From positions 20,030,937 to 20,094,936 of the forward strand of contig JAYGXS010000001.1 in NCBI GenBank assembly GCA_036362985.1: DNA of 64,000 bases. Reading direction: 5' to 3'. The notes under the pieces are model-generated. The model was given only the letters and a program-made list of their open reading frames with translations. It had not been told where the DNA came from and did not search any database. Shown here piece by piece: positions 37,331-47,399 of the stretch (positions are counted from its first letter, which is position 1; each line of letters begins with the position of its first letter). Origin of the DNA: Ligula intestinalis (Eukaryota > Platyhelminthes > Cestoda > Diphyllobothriidea > Diphyllobothriidae). Both the position numbers and the translations under genes were made by a program.

Positions 37331-38260
37331 TAGAAGCGGTAAATGCAAAAAGACATTGCCAATAAAGGTGAATATGCGAAATCCAGGAATCATTTCAGAA
37401 GATGGAGACGTCCTGAGGTTTCGGATTCCGTCCGGACTCCTGAATCATAGGTACTGATATAATAGTCTGGGTCATGTGCAAATAAGCGTTAATCATGCAC
37501 AGATTGCACGATATGTATAGTTCGTAGCGGAACTCTGCGTGCGTACTGTAATTATTTACGCTTATAGCCACCGCTTGGATCTTAATTGGTGCGGCGAGGG
37601 CTTGACAGTTCACGTTCGACTCATTAATTGCCGCGGTTTTCTTGTCCGTGTGGGATGCGGGCTAGGTAATTGCGTGATTATGATGCTCGCTGTCGTCAGA
37701 GTTGTTGTTAGGCCCGACCCTTCAGCTCACTCGACGGGATCCGGCCATATTTTTAAGTTTGACGAGGCCGAAATACTCGCAAGAGGTGACAACCACGTAA
37801 GCCGCGAGCTGCTCGAGTCATGGTTCTTGGGCTCCCAGCCCATCAACAAGCGCAAAGATTTCGGTTTTGTCTACTGTGTACTGAGACCTTGCCTGAGGAA
37901 AAGAATCAGTCACGTGGGAAGGGCCGAGTATAGTTGTTGCGCCATTACCTAGCCCGCATCCCACACGGACAAGGAACTCGCGGCAATTAATGAGTCAAAC
38001 ACGAAGTGTCAAGCCCTCACCGTACCGATTAAGACCCAAGCGGTGGCTACAGGAGTGGATAATTACAGAACGCACGCGGATGACCGCTTAACTATAAATA
38101 CCCTGCGATCAATGCATGTTTCACCCCTATCTGCGCATGACTCAGACTTTTGTACCAATACCTATGATTAAGGATTCCCGACGGAAACTGAAACGTTAGA
38201 ACAATAAAACTCTTGTTCTAGTGGTCGCATCTTCTTCTTCTTCTTCTAAAAAGGACATTC
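37330..38260. mobile_element. Inverted-repeat PLE cassette, second clear copy
   Basis: The left arm (about 37330-37690, minus orientation) and right arm (about 37945-38260, plus orientation) are inverted copies of the same terminal sequence. Landmarks in both include AATTACCTAGCCCGCATCCC, AATTGGTGCGG / GTACCGATTAAGACC, a GCGTGCGTACTGTAATTA / GTTCTGTAATTATCC block, the CATGATTAACGC / CCTATCTGCGC block and the CGGACGGAATCCGAAACC / GACGGAAACTGAAACG tail. The centre holds a PLE C-terminal coding remnant. The right arm ends in AATAAAACTCTTGTTCTAG and a TTC-triplet run at about 38228-38247. Confidence 0.75.
37720..37952 (+). pseudogene. PLE endonuclease C-terminal fragment inside the inverted cassette
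   Basis: The frame reads AHSTGSGHIFKFDEAEILA, then RGDNHVSRELLESWFLGSQP, VYCVLRP and ISHVGRAE, the C-terminal end of the PLE endonuclease. It is the same fragment, with nearly the same limits, as in the cassette at 26.1-27.0 kb. The apparent start codon of the longer open frame lies in the left inverted arm and is not meaningful. The YIG strand is absent. Confidence 0.75.
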
Positions 38261-39239
38261 TTCGGAACTTGCCCGGCAAATAAGTAAATTGCACAATCTT
38301 GTTGGCCTCCAAAACTGGCAAACTCAATTCCTCTGGTCGCGTTTCAGATGTTAGGTCAGATACTATGCGCAAAGCTCAGAGTCAGATACAATTAAAAACA
38401 AGTAATAACCACGTTCTTACCGACAGAACAACAAATTACATATTCTGAGATTGGCGTGGCTTAGGCACATAAATTTAGATTCTTTCACACTCATTACGTC
38501 AGGGAACTGTAGTCGGAATAAAAAGTTTGAAATATGCATTATTGTGGGTAATAATAAATTTGGTCTGCCACCTTAGTGGCAGTTCTTCATTTTATTCCTA
38601 TTTGCACTGTCATTTACGAGTTCATTACGGTGCAACTGCCTTACCAGACCCATTGAATGTACACCAGCGTAAGGTTTAGAGCATAATGAGGAATATACAA
38701 GACTTCCCAATGACTCTAGGTTTGTACCGCTTGGTGAAGCCATTCAGTTTTGGCACAAAGCTGATATTTTCAATAAACAGAATTAGGAGCAAGCTAACAG
38801 CAGGGTTGTACCATAAAAATATAAAACTGACGCCAGTAAGTGGGCAATCACTTTTCCATCATCAAGAAAGATCTGCGGGAAACCCTCAGCAACGTCTTAA
38901 ATTAATGTGCTCATTATAGATTTGCCGTGAGAATACAACAGGCGGCTCACGTACCCTCATCTTCACGGTCCTGTGACAAGAAGTAGAAGAACGACAGACT
39001 GTAGCCGGCTAAGCCCAGAACTTGCAGAGGAAATTCTGATTTGGAAGCTCAATGCGGACGCCCCCAATACCATACAGGCGGAGTCCTGTGTGATGACACC
39101 ATACGTAAGCCTCCAACATCGCTCCAACTCCAGGAAGAACTCCTATATCAGTGTCCTGCTGTTGACAAAAGACTCTTTTAGAGACCTCAGCAACGAGCCT
39201 GTTGCGGACCGAGACAGAAAAAACGAATGAACGAATTCT

Positions 39240-39430
39240 TGCCGGAACTATGGTGTGGTTTGCTTTTCTCTAATCAGAGCGCATAGTGTCTGAACTTAGA
39301 TAGCATCCGTGGACTCGATTTCACCATAGACCTCTTTAACCTACAGGCCAAAAGTCAGTGCAACCGGGGTGAGCAGTTGATCGTCTTCAAGCCTATTGAT
39401 TACGTACCAAACAGATTGGTACTAGTTACT
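39240..39430 (+). repeat. Dispersed repeat E, copy 1
   Basis: It aligns with 43480-43690 in the same orientation. Shared blocks are CTCTAATCAGAGCGCATAGTGTCTGA / TTTAATCATAGCGTGTAGTGTCTGA, GATAGCaTCCGTgGACT / GATAGCCTCCGTCAACTGGACT, CAGGCcaAAAGtCA / CAGGCTAAAGACCA and CGTCnTCaAgcC. Nothing coding is conserved. Confidence 0.55.
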
Positions 39431-39439
39431 CCCCAGTAG

Positions 39440-40140
39440 CTTTCAGGCGCAGCTGTGAGGTGACAACATACGCAAACGTCCAAAAGCACCGCAGTGCGCC
39501 AAAATTTTTAAGACGGCCATGCACGCGGGTCATGATTCTGGCCGTGCTTAGAGAAAGAGAACAGAGGAAACTGACAACCCATCGGGTCCATGCAGAAGGG
39601 GCCAAGACGAACGACCTTCAAGGGCCGACACGTGAGGACGCAAGAACAGCTGTCGGTGGGGGTCTGCCATCCGGGAGATCACGCCGCCTGACGAGAGGCC
39701 ACTAAAGAACGCATGCACATGCGCGCGTTACAGCGGCGTGACTTGTCGCGCTCAGGACACCATCTGATGGCTGCTCGCAGGAGCCACTAGCGGAGGAGCC
39801 AATAGGGGGCAAAGGCCGTTGGTCGTTAAATACGCTGCCATCGACACGATGCGGTGCTCTGCTACTGGAGACACGGGACTCTGTTGCGCTAGACGAAAGA
39901 CTGCTACCGATACGAGACCGACGACAGAACACATGCTGCTGACGGACACAGGACAATCTGTCGGACACACAGATGCCAGCGCTGATGTACCAGCAGAAAC
40001 AGTGCCAGTAAACTATTATCTGCTATCCTGTCTGCCTTCTTTCCTAACACGCAACTGTGGAATATAACCAGCGCCGACGCAGGCACACCCAAGGTCATAA
40101 CAAAAGTAATCAGCAAAAAGACATGCGGTATCGGTGCCAC
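39440..40140. other. GC-rich block, possible solo LTR or cryptic promoter
   Basis: This block has a much higher GC and CpG content than its surroundings. A CCAAT (in GAGCCAATAGGGGG, near 39796) is followed about 30 bases later by a TTAAATACG that could serve as a TATA-like element. Open frames on both strands lack domains. The layout would suit a solo long terminal repeat, but I could not identify matching ends or a target duplication, so the call is weak. Confidence 0.25.
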
Positions 40141-40299
40141 GCTATTGACGGAGGGCTACCCCAAAGAATTCAGAAACTAGCCGGTAAGGCTCACTTGTAT
40201 GGCCGCCTAAACAGCACACGGAAATAGGAACATCCCGCCCACTTATAATAGGTGGAATTTCAAAGGTTATCAGTAAGGGCACATTTCCCCCTAAATATT

Positions 40300-40600
40300 C
40301 TCTAGTAGTAACCCTAACTGTAACCTTTATCTTAATCCTAGTCCTAGCCCTACTTGTACTTATTACGGCTGTGATCATGCCTGATCTAGCCGGCGTCAAC
40401 GATGTCATGGAGGGTACCCTAGCCCCACCCCAACACCTAAACTCTGCGCTTAACACGAAACCAATCCTTAACCTTTAAAATAATCCTACACCTTACAGCT
40501 AACACGAACGCAAAATTTAACATTTTACATAATCCTCACGCTAACCAACTCTGACCGTAATCCTAACCTGACCCTAAACTTAACCCCAAAACCTCACCTG
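40300..40600. repeat. Degenerate CCCTAA-like (telomere-like) tract
   Basis: The words CCTAA, CCCTAA, CTTAA and TAACCCT recur irregularly for about 300 bases on the plus strand, strongly diverged from a pure TTAGGG array. It looks like an old interstitial telomere-like or simple-sequence tract. It abuts a PLE N-terminal fragment at its right end. A smaller patch lies at 2236-2292. Confidence 0.55.
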
Positions 40601-40870
40601 AGTGCTGTGAGAGCATCGCGTTCGATTTTTGGGATTACTTCGCGGGGTTGATGGACCATAAGGAGGGGGCGATATCTGATGTCGGATGAGGTACTTTGTC
40701 TCCTCCATCGCTTCCGTCTGATTAATGACCGATTCCACAGCTGCAATCATGTTAGCAGGTTTAGCATCCACCGTGTCGAATGAGACTTCGTGCTGTAGAA
40801 CCTGCGTCTGCCCCTTCGTCAGTTCCCTCGACGACAGGTTATGAACAGATATGTCATTTCTCTATGAGGT
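40595..40870 (-). pseudogene. PLE protein N-terminal fragment (broken)
   Basis: Read from 40865 downward, the frame gives NDISVHNLSSRELTKGQTQV, LQHEVSFDTVDAKPANMIAA and VESVINQTEAMEETKYLIRH. This matches the region before the reverse transcriptase palm in Penelope-like elements (the LS-x-x-E...VL-x-x-GL-F-x-x block followed by a helical stretch). After a frame change near 40680 it continues as LMVHQPREVIPKIERDALTA and then runs into the CCCTAA-like tract. This N-terminal piece lies downstream, in the element's sense, of the RT and endonuclease pieces at 41.7-43.1 kb. It is therefore either a separate insertion or the product of a rearrangement. Confidence 0.65.
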
Positions 40871-41179
40871 AAGATTATACAGTTTGCAAAATTTGTTCTC
40901 CAGTGCTGCCTCGCGAATCGTTTTTTTCGCTGGCTCGTTCAGTCACTCTATGCTGAAAATGTTTAGTGCCATCTTCGCCCATGAACTCACAGAATCTGGT
41001 ATTCCTTGGGTCAATTATCCAACGGTATTTGCATAGCCTCACATGTTAATCTTAGAGAATCACAAGGATCATTCTTCCTCCGTATGGAAACGCTGCAAGT
41101 CTCGCCAGCGTCGTGTTCACTGGAGGTTTGTATCTAACCCACTTCGACAGCACGTTATTTTCAAGAAACATTTAAAGAA

Positions 41180-41410
41180 ACCTGATCTGCGCATAGGATG
41201 AGGCCACACGAAGAGTAAACGTTTCCCATCGTTGGGCCAATTGGAGCACATCGTGCCCAAGTAACTTGCCAATACAAGCGAACAGCCGAGCCCCGGGAAG
41301 TAGTTGAGAAGGAAAAGAAGGGACCGCTAGGACAAGACTTTTATTCGTCTGACGTTTATAAATCCGTCGCATGGCCTTCATCAGAGGCAATAGCAGAATC
41401 CGGTAATTCA
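41180..41410 (-). repeat. PLE terminal tail downstream of the 41.7-43.1 kb copy
   Basis: On the minus strand this shows the tail order CTGATGAAGGCCATGCGACGG, AACGTCAGACGAATAAAAGTC, CCTAGCGGTCCC, a CTTCCCGGGGCTCGG block and CGCTTGTATTGGCAAG. It sits where the 3' terminal sequence of the PLE copy should be. Confidence 0.6.
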
Positions 41411-41719
41411 TGCAGAGGGCAAACTAATATTCAACGATTATAATCGCTATGCTACTACATGCTTATGATAAGTAACGACTCCCCTGTCGAGAATAATTGC
41501 CAGCGCGTGCGCTAATTGCTTGATGGCCGATGTGCGGGCCATGACTTGCTAAAGTTTCATCACACGCGGTTAAATTTATGGTGATACATACTTGCTCGAC
41601 TATCTGGTTCCTCAGCGTTGGCCTTAGATGACGCGTTCGCCTGCGCGGTCCCCGAGTGGTGAACTGTTTAGATCAAATTGAGCATGGGCACTGAATATGG
41701 ACTGGACAGGTCGTTGCAC

Positions 41720-41990
41720 TTGTTTGTAGACTAGAGGCCCGTGAACCATGGCACAAATAATTCACGACTCACATGATTGTCACCTCTCGCGAGAATTTTG
41801 GCCTCGTCAAATTTGGATGCGTGGCCGGGTCTCGTCGGATGAGCCATAACTTCAGAATTGGCGTCATTACTCCGCACTGCTACTAAGTGTTCAGCAATTC
41901 GCATCTTGAGAAGTCTCCTGGGTTCTCCGCAACTAAAACAGATCCTGAGAAGAAGAAGAAGAAGACTCAATTGCTGGAACAATACGTTTA
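41720..41990 (-). pseudogene. PLE GIY-YIG endonuclease C-terminal part (broken)
   Basis: The frame reads CFSCGEPRRLLKMRIAEH, then LVAVRSNDANSEVMAHPTRP and FDEAKILARGDNHVSREL. This is the CxCG entry, the arginine/AEH helix and the C-terminal block of the PLE endonuclease. The YIG strand itself seems to have been deleted between CSCG and EPRR, which would abolish activity. It lies in the correct order and orientation after the RT pieces at 42.27-43.1 kb, but an inverted tail hairpin (41.95-42.2 kb) separates them. Confidence 0.7.
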
Positions 41991-42200
41991 TTCGCCTGAC
42001 GTTTTCATATCCGTCGTGGATTCATCATCAGAGATATAAGTATGAAACAGTAACAGAAATGGGTCCTTCTCATGTCTCTGGTGATGAATCCGCGACAGAT
42101 GTCGAAGCGTCAGGCGAATAAACGCATTGTTTTAGCGATTGAGCCTTCTTCTTACCAATTTCTTCATGGGACTCACATGTTCTCTTGCATTGGTAAAACA
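41945..42200. mobile_element. Inverted PLE tails inserted within a PLE copy
   Basis: A minus-orientation tail (41950-42045) faces a plus-orientation tail (about 42068-42200). Both contain the TGATGAATCC...GACGGATAT or GACAGATGTCGAAGCGTC motif, the GTCAGGCGAATAAACG stretch and the AGCGATTGAG / CAATTGCTGG block, with AAG/CTT triplets at the outer ends. The right arm also has the CTTCATGGGACTCAC and CTTGCATTGG blocks seen after other tails. The pair interrupts the PLE coding region on the minus strand. Confidence 0.75.
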
Positions 42201-42264
42201 GATCCTATAGACGAATACAGCTGTTTCTTGCCATGGCAGTGTGCCTTCTGTTTGCATTATCTAG

Positions 42265-42435
42265 TGCCTTATGGTCGCCTCCGGCCTGGGTGCGACTCCA
42301 CCTCCAAGTGGTGTGCAAAGGCGGCCGACAGCCTCGGAGACGTTTTTGACGTACGCGATCGTTTGCCAAAATCTGAGGTCGGTGCTATTTGGTTGCTCAT
42401 CTCGTTTGCGCATGCACCGATGTACAAAGTTGCAC
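42265..42435 (-). pseudogene. PLE linker between reverse transcriptase and endonuclease
   Basis: A frame on the minus strand reads RCMRKRDEQPNSTDLRFWQT, then IAYVKNVSEAVGRLCTPLGG and VAPRPEATIR. This is the conserved linker of PLE proteins, with the LPYV-x-x-VSE and RLL-P-like blocks that precede the endonuclease. It follows the thumb fragment in the right order, with a frame change and a short gap between. Confidence 0.7.
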
Positions 42436-42494
42436 AAGTGCCATTTTCACTAAAAATTCGTCGAAGATATTGTATTTCGGTAACTTTGTCTCAA

Positions 42495-42790
42495 GGCTAA
42501 CTGCAGCGCGTCTCAATACGCTGATAAAGTGTGCTTACGTAACTTGGTTCGTGACTGAGTGGGCGGTTGCTATTGAAGTTCAGTACTTGCATTGTATTCT
42601 TCGTTTTCCTGAAAACCTTGATCTTTAGAAAATCACAATCTTTGCGACAGATGAGGACATCGACCGAGGGCAGCTGGTTGTTTTTCTCTTCCTCCATCGT
42701 AAACTGTATGTCCGGGAGGACGCGCTTGAGACGTACTTTGAACGTGAGCACCTGATCCCGATCGATAAACCCAAGGTACCATCCACATAC
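42495..42790 (-). pseudogene. PLE reverse transcriptase, thumb region (broken)
   Basis: The minus-strand frame contains RDQVLTFKVRLKRVLPDIQF, then TMEEEKNNQLPSVDVLICRK, KVFRKTKNTMQVLNFNSNRP and LSHEPSYVSTLYQRIETRCS. These are the RT post-palm and thumb blocks of PLEs in standard order. They are the counterpart of the broken thumb at 0.58-1.0 kb but clearly from another family. The palm catalytic YVDD block that should lie just upstream is missing, because the sequence jumps from an RT motif near 42.87 kb straight to the RDQVL block. Confidence 0.75.
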
Positions 42791-42854
42791 TGCGCCCAGA
42801 ATTCCGGTTTGTTGCATTGGAAGCCCAGCGACTCTAGCCATTGTAGAATCGGCT

Positions 42855-43112
42855 GAGTTATGCTTCATGAAATTGGCGAACCCATTGGTGTTCCATTAAC
42901 CTGTTCGTAGGTCGTTCCGTCAAACGTGACGTAAATCCTGATCCAGAACTCCAGGAGCTGTAGGGTTTTGACATGTTTGAGGCGATTGTCGGTCTTGTCG
43001 TTTTTGCTTCATGGGGTAGTTCGACGGTCTCGACTGCTTGGTCCTGGGGGAAAGAAGTAAAAAGGGACGTGACATCAAAGGAAACCATGACTTCATTTTG
43101 CAGCAGACTTAC
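42855..43112 (-). pseudogene. PLE reverse transcriptase, palm start (broken)
   Basis: The minus-strand frame reads LQNEVMVSFDVTSLFTSFPQ and then DQAVETVEL, which is RT motif A of Penelope-like elements with the catalytic aspartate in SFDVTSLF. After a frame change the sequence gives a GFTSRLTERPTNRLMEHQWV-type remnant of the segment that leads to the PMGSP block. The catalytic YVDD block is absent, so this copy cannot encode an active enzyme. Confidence 0.75.
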
Positions 43113-43224
43113 CCTTGTGTTGATGAACGGAACGTGGATTCCAAATCAGCGGTCAGCAATTTGAGACGCCTGTACATTGATTACCCCTTTTCTGTTATTA
43201 TCTCCGATGAAGGATTCACAACGG

Positions 43225-43420
43225 TTGAGAAGAAGAAGAAGACTCGATCGCTGGGACAATATGTTAATTCGCCTGACGTTTCGATATCCATCGCGGATTC
43301 GTCATCAGAGACATGAGTAGCAGAAAGGTTCCACACACAACGGTTGCCAAACGTCAGACGAAGGAAGTTCTTGTCCTACCGATTGCATCTCCTTCTACTT
43401 CCTGTTCACTTGCATTGGAA
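43225..43420. repeat. PLE tail (minus) facing a degraded tail (plus)
   Basis: At 43229-43315 a well-preserved tail lies on the minus strand: AAG triplets, CTCGATCGCTGGGACAAT, then CGCCTGACGTTTCGATATCC and TCGTCATCAGAGACATGAG. A degraded plus-strand tail follows (43343-43420): AAACGTCAGACGAAGGAAG, TTGTCCTACCGATTGC and CACTTGCATTGG. It bounds the PLE copy at its 5' side, so the copy is flanked by terminal repeats. Confidence 0.65.
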
Positions 43421-43479
43421 AATAAGGTATTATGGCTTGGGACAGCAACGAGGAAAGAGGAGCCCCTTCCAGAATTATA

Positions 43480-43690
43480 GCAATGCTTGTTCTTCTTTAA
43501 TCATAGCGTGTAGTGTCTGACCTGAATCTGGATAGCCTCCGTCAACTGGACTTCCCTAGTCAGCGTCTAATCATGCAGGCTAAAGACCAATTGTGTCAGG
43601 CGGAACAGCCGCTCGTCATCTCTACTAAAGGTCAAACAGCTTGTTACTTGAGCGGACGCGTGCCATTACAGGCTTGATGGGCAAACATTC
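43480..43690 (+). repeat. Dispersed repeat E, copy 2
   Basis: This is the direct partner of 39240-39430; both copies lie near PLE pieces. Confidence 0.5.
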
Positions 43691-43699
43691 CACAGCCAT

Positions 43700-46500
43700 C
43701 GCTTATGATGAAAAAGCGCCGTTACTGTGACATCAACGGCATTCCAGCAGTCACTAACTACGCGGCAAGGCCGTCTGTTGATACAAGGTGGCCTAGGAAT
43801 GTAATGCTAAGTGGATCTTTTTGTTGACACTTCCTCTGCATAGTATACTCTACGCAGCTACATAAAACACTAAGGGCTGACTCAGCATACACCAACAGAT
43901 AGTTTGGGTCGATTAACAAATACAGACGCCTGTTCAACGGACGTGAATAGCAACCATGTTAGCACGGATTTCAGGCAGCGCGGGTATTCGATAGTCTTGT
44001 CGGAAAATTGGTCTCAGTTTCTAATAATCAACACCAGAGGGAGAGAATCACCGGAAGGTTAATTCTGCTGACTAATCATAGTTAGTTTTCTGGTATGCTG
44101 GGCTCCATTATACTCGCTAAGGTTTATATAAAGACAGATAACAATTAGCACGCAAAATAATTCTTAGTTGACTGGTACTGTGGAATGGAATTAAGACAGG
44201 CTGAATTACTTTAAAGCACAACACAAAGGCTTGTTGAACGGCGGTACAAGTGGCAACAATACCTTGATGAACCCGGAGACGAAAAATTAATTTTCAGTAC
44301 TTTTAGTCCAAATTCTGTTTTTGTAAGATTTGGTATAGAGAATTTGAAATGATACATAGGCCTCTTACATCAAAAACGTTTCACATAGCGAAGGTATCGA
44401 AAGGATATTTCCCTCGACAGTAATTTCAGCCACGATAGGATGTCGGTCTTTTAACTAGCTTCGTATACTGTAGACAGCGACTACTTAAGTAGTATGATTT
44501 TTTATCATTGATTTTTACCGCCTTTATGCATACAAATATATTTTGTGTAAAGGAAACACGACAGAATTATTTCTTAAACTCGTTCGGCCGAGCATTACAC
44601 CTTTTTATAATCTATACTTAAAATGAGGGTTTCATTTGTTTTTTAAAAAATTTCTTCGTAGCCGAATAATTTTGAAACCTGCGGACCGCTACTCTTGAAT
44701 TCAGGTTTTAAAAACTTCGTAATGTGTATATCCTGTTCATGGAAAAGTGTGTTTTGGCCTATGGTTTGAGGAGGAATTCACATATTCCTCAGAAAATTTT
44801 GCAGTATATGTGGATCATTTTGTATACATTATAGGCAGGATAAATAAATAAAACGATACGATGTATTATGAATGAACACCACGATATCATAAAAAGCTCA
44901 TAAATAGAAACATTTTTAAAATCAAAAGCTAACTTTTCTTGATGTATAAATTTTGAAGAAGACGTAATTCTGTGCCAAATCGGTATAAGAAATATTTTTT
45001 GTGCATGCTTTCCATAAAATTATTTTAATTTATAAAGGCAGTCAAAATCAATGATAGAAATGCATACTACTTAAGTGTACATGGGTACATGCGTTTTGTT
45101 AGCGGTCACAACGAAGCTCACTTAAAAGCCGGAACCCTACAAGGATAGACTGCATATTAATCGGTATGGCAACCATACTCAATGCCGATTAGCGAGAAAG
45201 TATCAATATTTTGCATATGTCCTCAAGTTTTACGAATTTTAGGTCATACTGTAACTTTTATTTGGTAAACTAAGAAGAACAACCAGCACCTACGGTAAGC
45301 TGGGTTCGTTCAGGAGCAGTGGACCTTGTAATAGGGAGATGAGAGGGAGAGCGACAAACCATTGGTAATCGTCGATGAAGTTTTCTGCATGGTTTAATGG
45401 AAGTCCCTTGGTTACAGCCACTCAACACATAATCGCATGATGATGTCATTTATTAGCTATCTCACTATAATGCTCTGGCTTGTGGCTTTCTTAAGGTCAC
45501 TGTGGTCATCTTACCCGGAGCTTTGTGTGCACAATGACGCATGATTCTATAAGCTGCAGGAAGGTCGAGATGCCCAACGATGGAGTTTGCATCTGACTAT
45601 AACAACTCAATTCTGTGCCATTCTGTATCTGAGTTACCCCTGCCGAGGGTAATAGCTCCCCAAAGACTGAAATAATGGGCAGTCTCTCCATCGCGTGTTG
45701 CAAGTTCGGAGTTTGGGTTTAGCCTCCTCCAGATTCGCCGGTTTTTACTTCTGACTTCAGTCTGACTGACTGAACTCTCACTTAACTCTGACGATTGAAG
45801 CGAGAAGGTTTTCAGAACGTCATTTCAAATATAATGCGGTCCATGAACCTGACCCTCTTCTTCTTCCTTACCTTTGGGAGATGATGAACGCGAAAACATA
45901 TCTGGACCCTGAATCTTTCGGCATGTAAATAAATGTATATGCATTATTAATTGTTAATTTCCTTAGAAATTGCCAATGGACTTGAAGAAAAGCAGTTTAT
46001 TTGGTGCTCTATAGACGAGGCTTCTACCAGCCACGGAGAGGGAGAGAAGTACCACCCTGTTCCAAACCCTGTACACATCCTCCTTTGTTAAAACATATAC
46101 AATGTGCCTGAACCTATCATGCCCACCAATAGTTGGGGTCTGGATTGATGGCTCTCCTAAGAGTAAGTGGCAGTCCCCTAGATTGCTCTTCCGGCTTTAC
46201 TGTGACTCTCCCCTCAATGAACTTCAATGCTAGGATCAAGGTATTATTTTGATTACTGTTACTTGTGTGGGGGAACTAATACGGAGTCGAGAATGGTAGA
46301 CTTTAATACAGAGGACTGAACCAACGCCGCAAAAATCCCCTTTGCTATAAATTACGTCAGGTGCGAGTCCCCCGGCGTTCCCTCCAGGATGCGGGGTTTT
46401 TTCGCCACTGGTGGCAAAATACCTACTGTGGACGATATGATTGGACGGCTAACGCGATCCGATGATATTTCCACAAGCTTATATTGACGTCGGTGATTAC
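43700..46500. other. No supported gene; AT-rich, includes old repeat copy 3
   Basis: At 44640-45200 the order of the GATCATTTTG, GCATGCTTTCCATAAAA and GGTCACAACGAAGCTCACTTAAAAG blocks matches the old AT-rich repeat at 18.84 and 30.9 kb. I see nothing else recognisable in the region. Confidence 0.4.
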
Positions 46501-46519
46501 GTCATCTGCGAAAGGACCA

Positions 46520-46995
46520 TTTGTTTTGTTTCTTTATTTTCTTTCCACCAGACAGTCAACTAGCACGGCTGAAAAGTCTACCAGTCCACGTGACCCTCAC
46601 ACAGCAGACTGCACCGGTCACATCAGCCTCCGCGACAGAAGTGCACATTGGAATTCGTAGGAAAGGATGCTTCAAGGTAATTGGCCCTGGCCCTGGATGC
46701 AGGCACGCACGCACCTGTGTGCGCCAAGGTGCGGATGAATGTGCGTTCCAACACGCACACACACACAAGATCGGAAATGATCGTCTGTCCACGATTTCAG
46801 CATCTTTATACCCAAGCCAGCGCACCCTGGTGCTGCGGTAGCACCAGCACCAACCGCACCACTGATCTTCTGGTGTTCGCTCTGGCGTCTGTTTGTGTGC
46901 GCGTGTGCAGAAGGAATGCACCAGATCCGCCCGTACGCTGCACACACACCCACCCACGCACGCACGCGCACACACACAGCCAGCTTGCATCCGCG

Positions 46996-47039
<44 letters not shown>

Positions 47040-47331
47040 TCATCTTTCGCTCGTTCAGTTGCCCTCCTAGTGTGAATAATCTAGGTGGCATTTGCGCGAG
47101 GCAAAGTGAGAGCACGCATAACCGTTGGAAAAGGGCATTTCGCACGGAGTATAGCATCACTCTGAGGCCACTCGGGAGCATCAGCTGCGACCGAGCGTTT
47201 TCCACACGCACGTATACACAGCAAGAACGCTACAGGAGACAACACACAGACATCTTGTGAACAGGCTTGTCTAGATTGCACAGAGAGGATCCTTTTCAGG
47301 CCACTTATTGATTGACTTTACCGTTCATCGC
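46520..47331 (+). promoter_or_regulatory. GC-rich region with (GT)n and CA-rich tracts, promoter-like
   Basis: A GC- and CpG-rich block contains ACACAC-rich runs (46756-46770, 46945-46980), a (GT)n run of about 40 bases (46997-47038) and many GCACGC words. It ends in a short candidate 5' coding exon on the plus strand. Histidine/threonine-rich and cysteine/valine-rich open frames here come from the dinucleotide repeats. It has the same layout as the GC-rich block before 3137. Confidence 0.35.
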
Positions 47332-47389
47332 ATGGCAAAACAGGAACACTTCTCGGACTCGGAGTTGGAGGATACCTCGAAGATTACAG
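47332..47389 (+). CDS. Candidate 5' coding exon of a gene running out of the window
   Basis: An ATG at 47332 opens 19 codons plus one base, MAKQEHFSDSELEDTSKIT, and meets a strong donor (ACAG followed by GTCAGT) at 47390. Phase is 1. The peptide is acidic and serine-rich, with no domain I recognise. GC-rich, microsatellite-laden DNA precedes it, as for the exon at 3137. No matching downstream exon is recognisable up to 64000, so the gene would have to continue beyond the window. The evidence is composition, ATG context and donor only. Confidence 0.3.
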
Positions 47390-47399
47390 GTCAGTGAGG

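Noticed and set aside
46556..47260. Five overlapping frames of 106-179 codons
   Set aside because: They are rich in His/Thr or Cys/Val and come from the CA/GT repeats.
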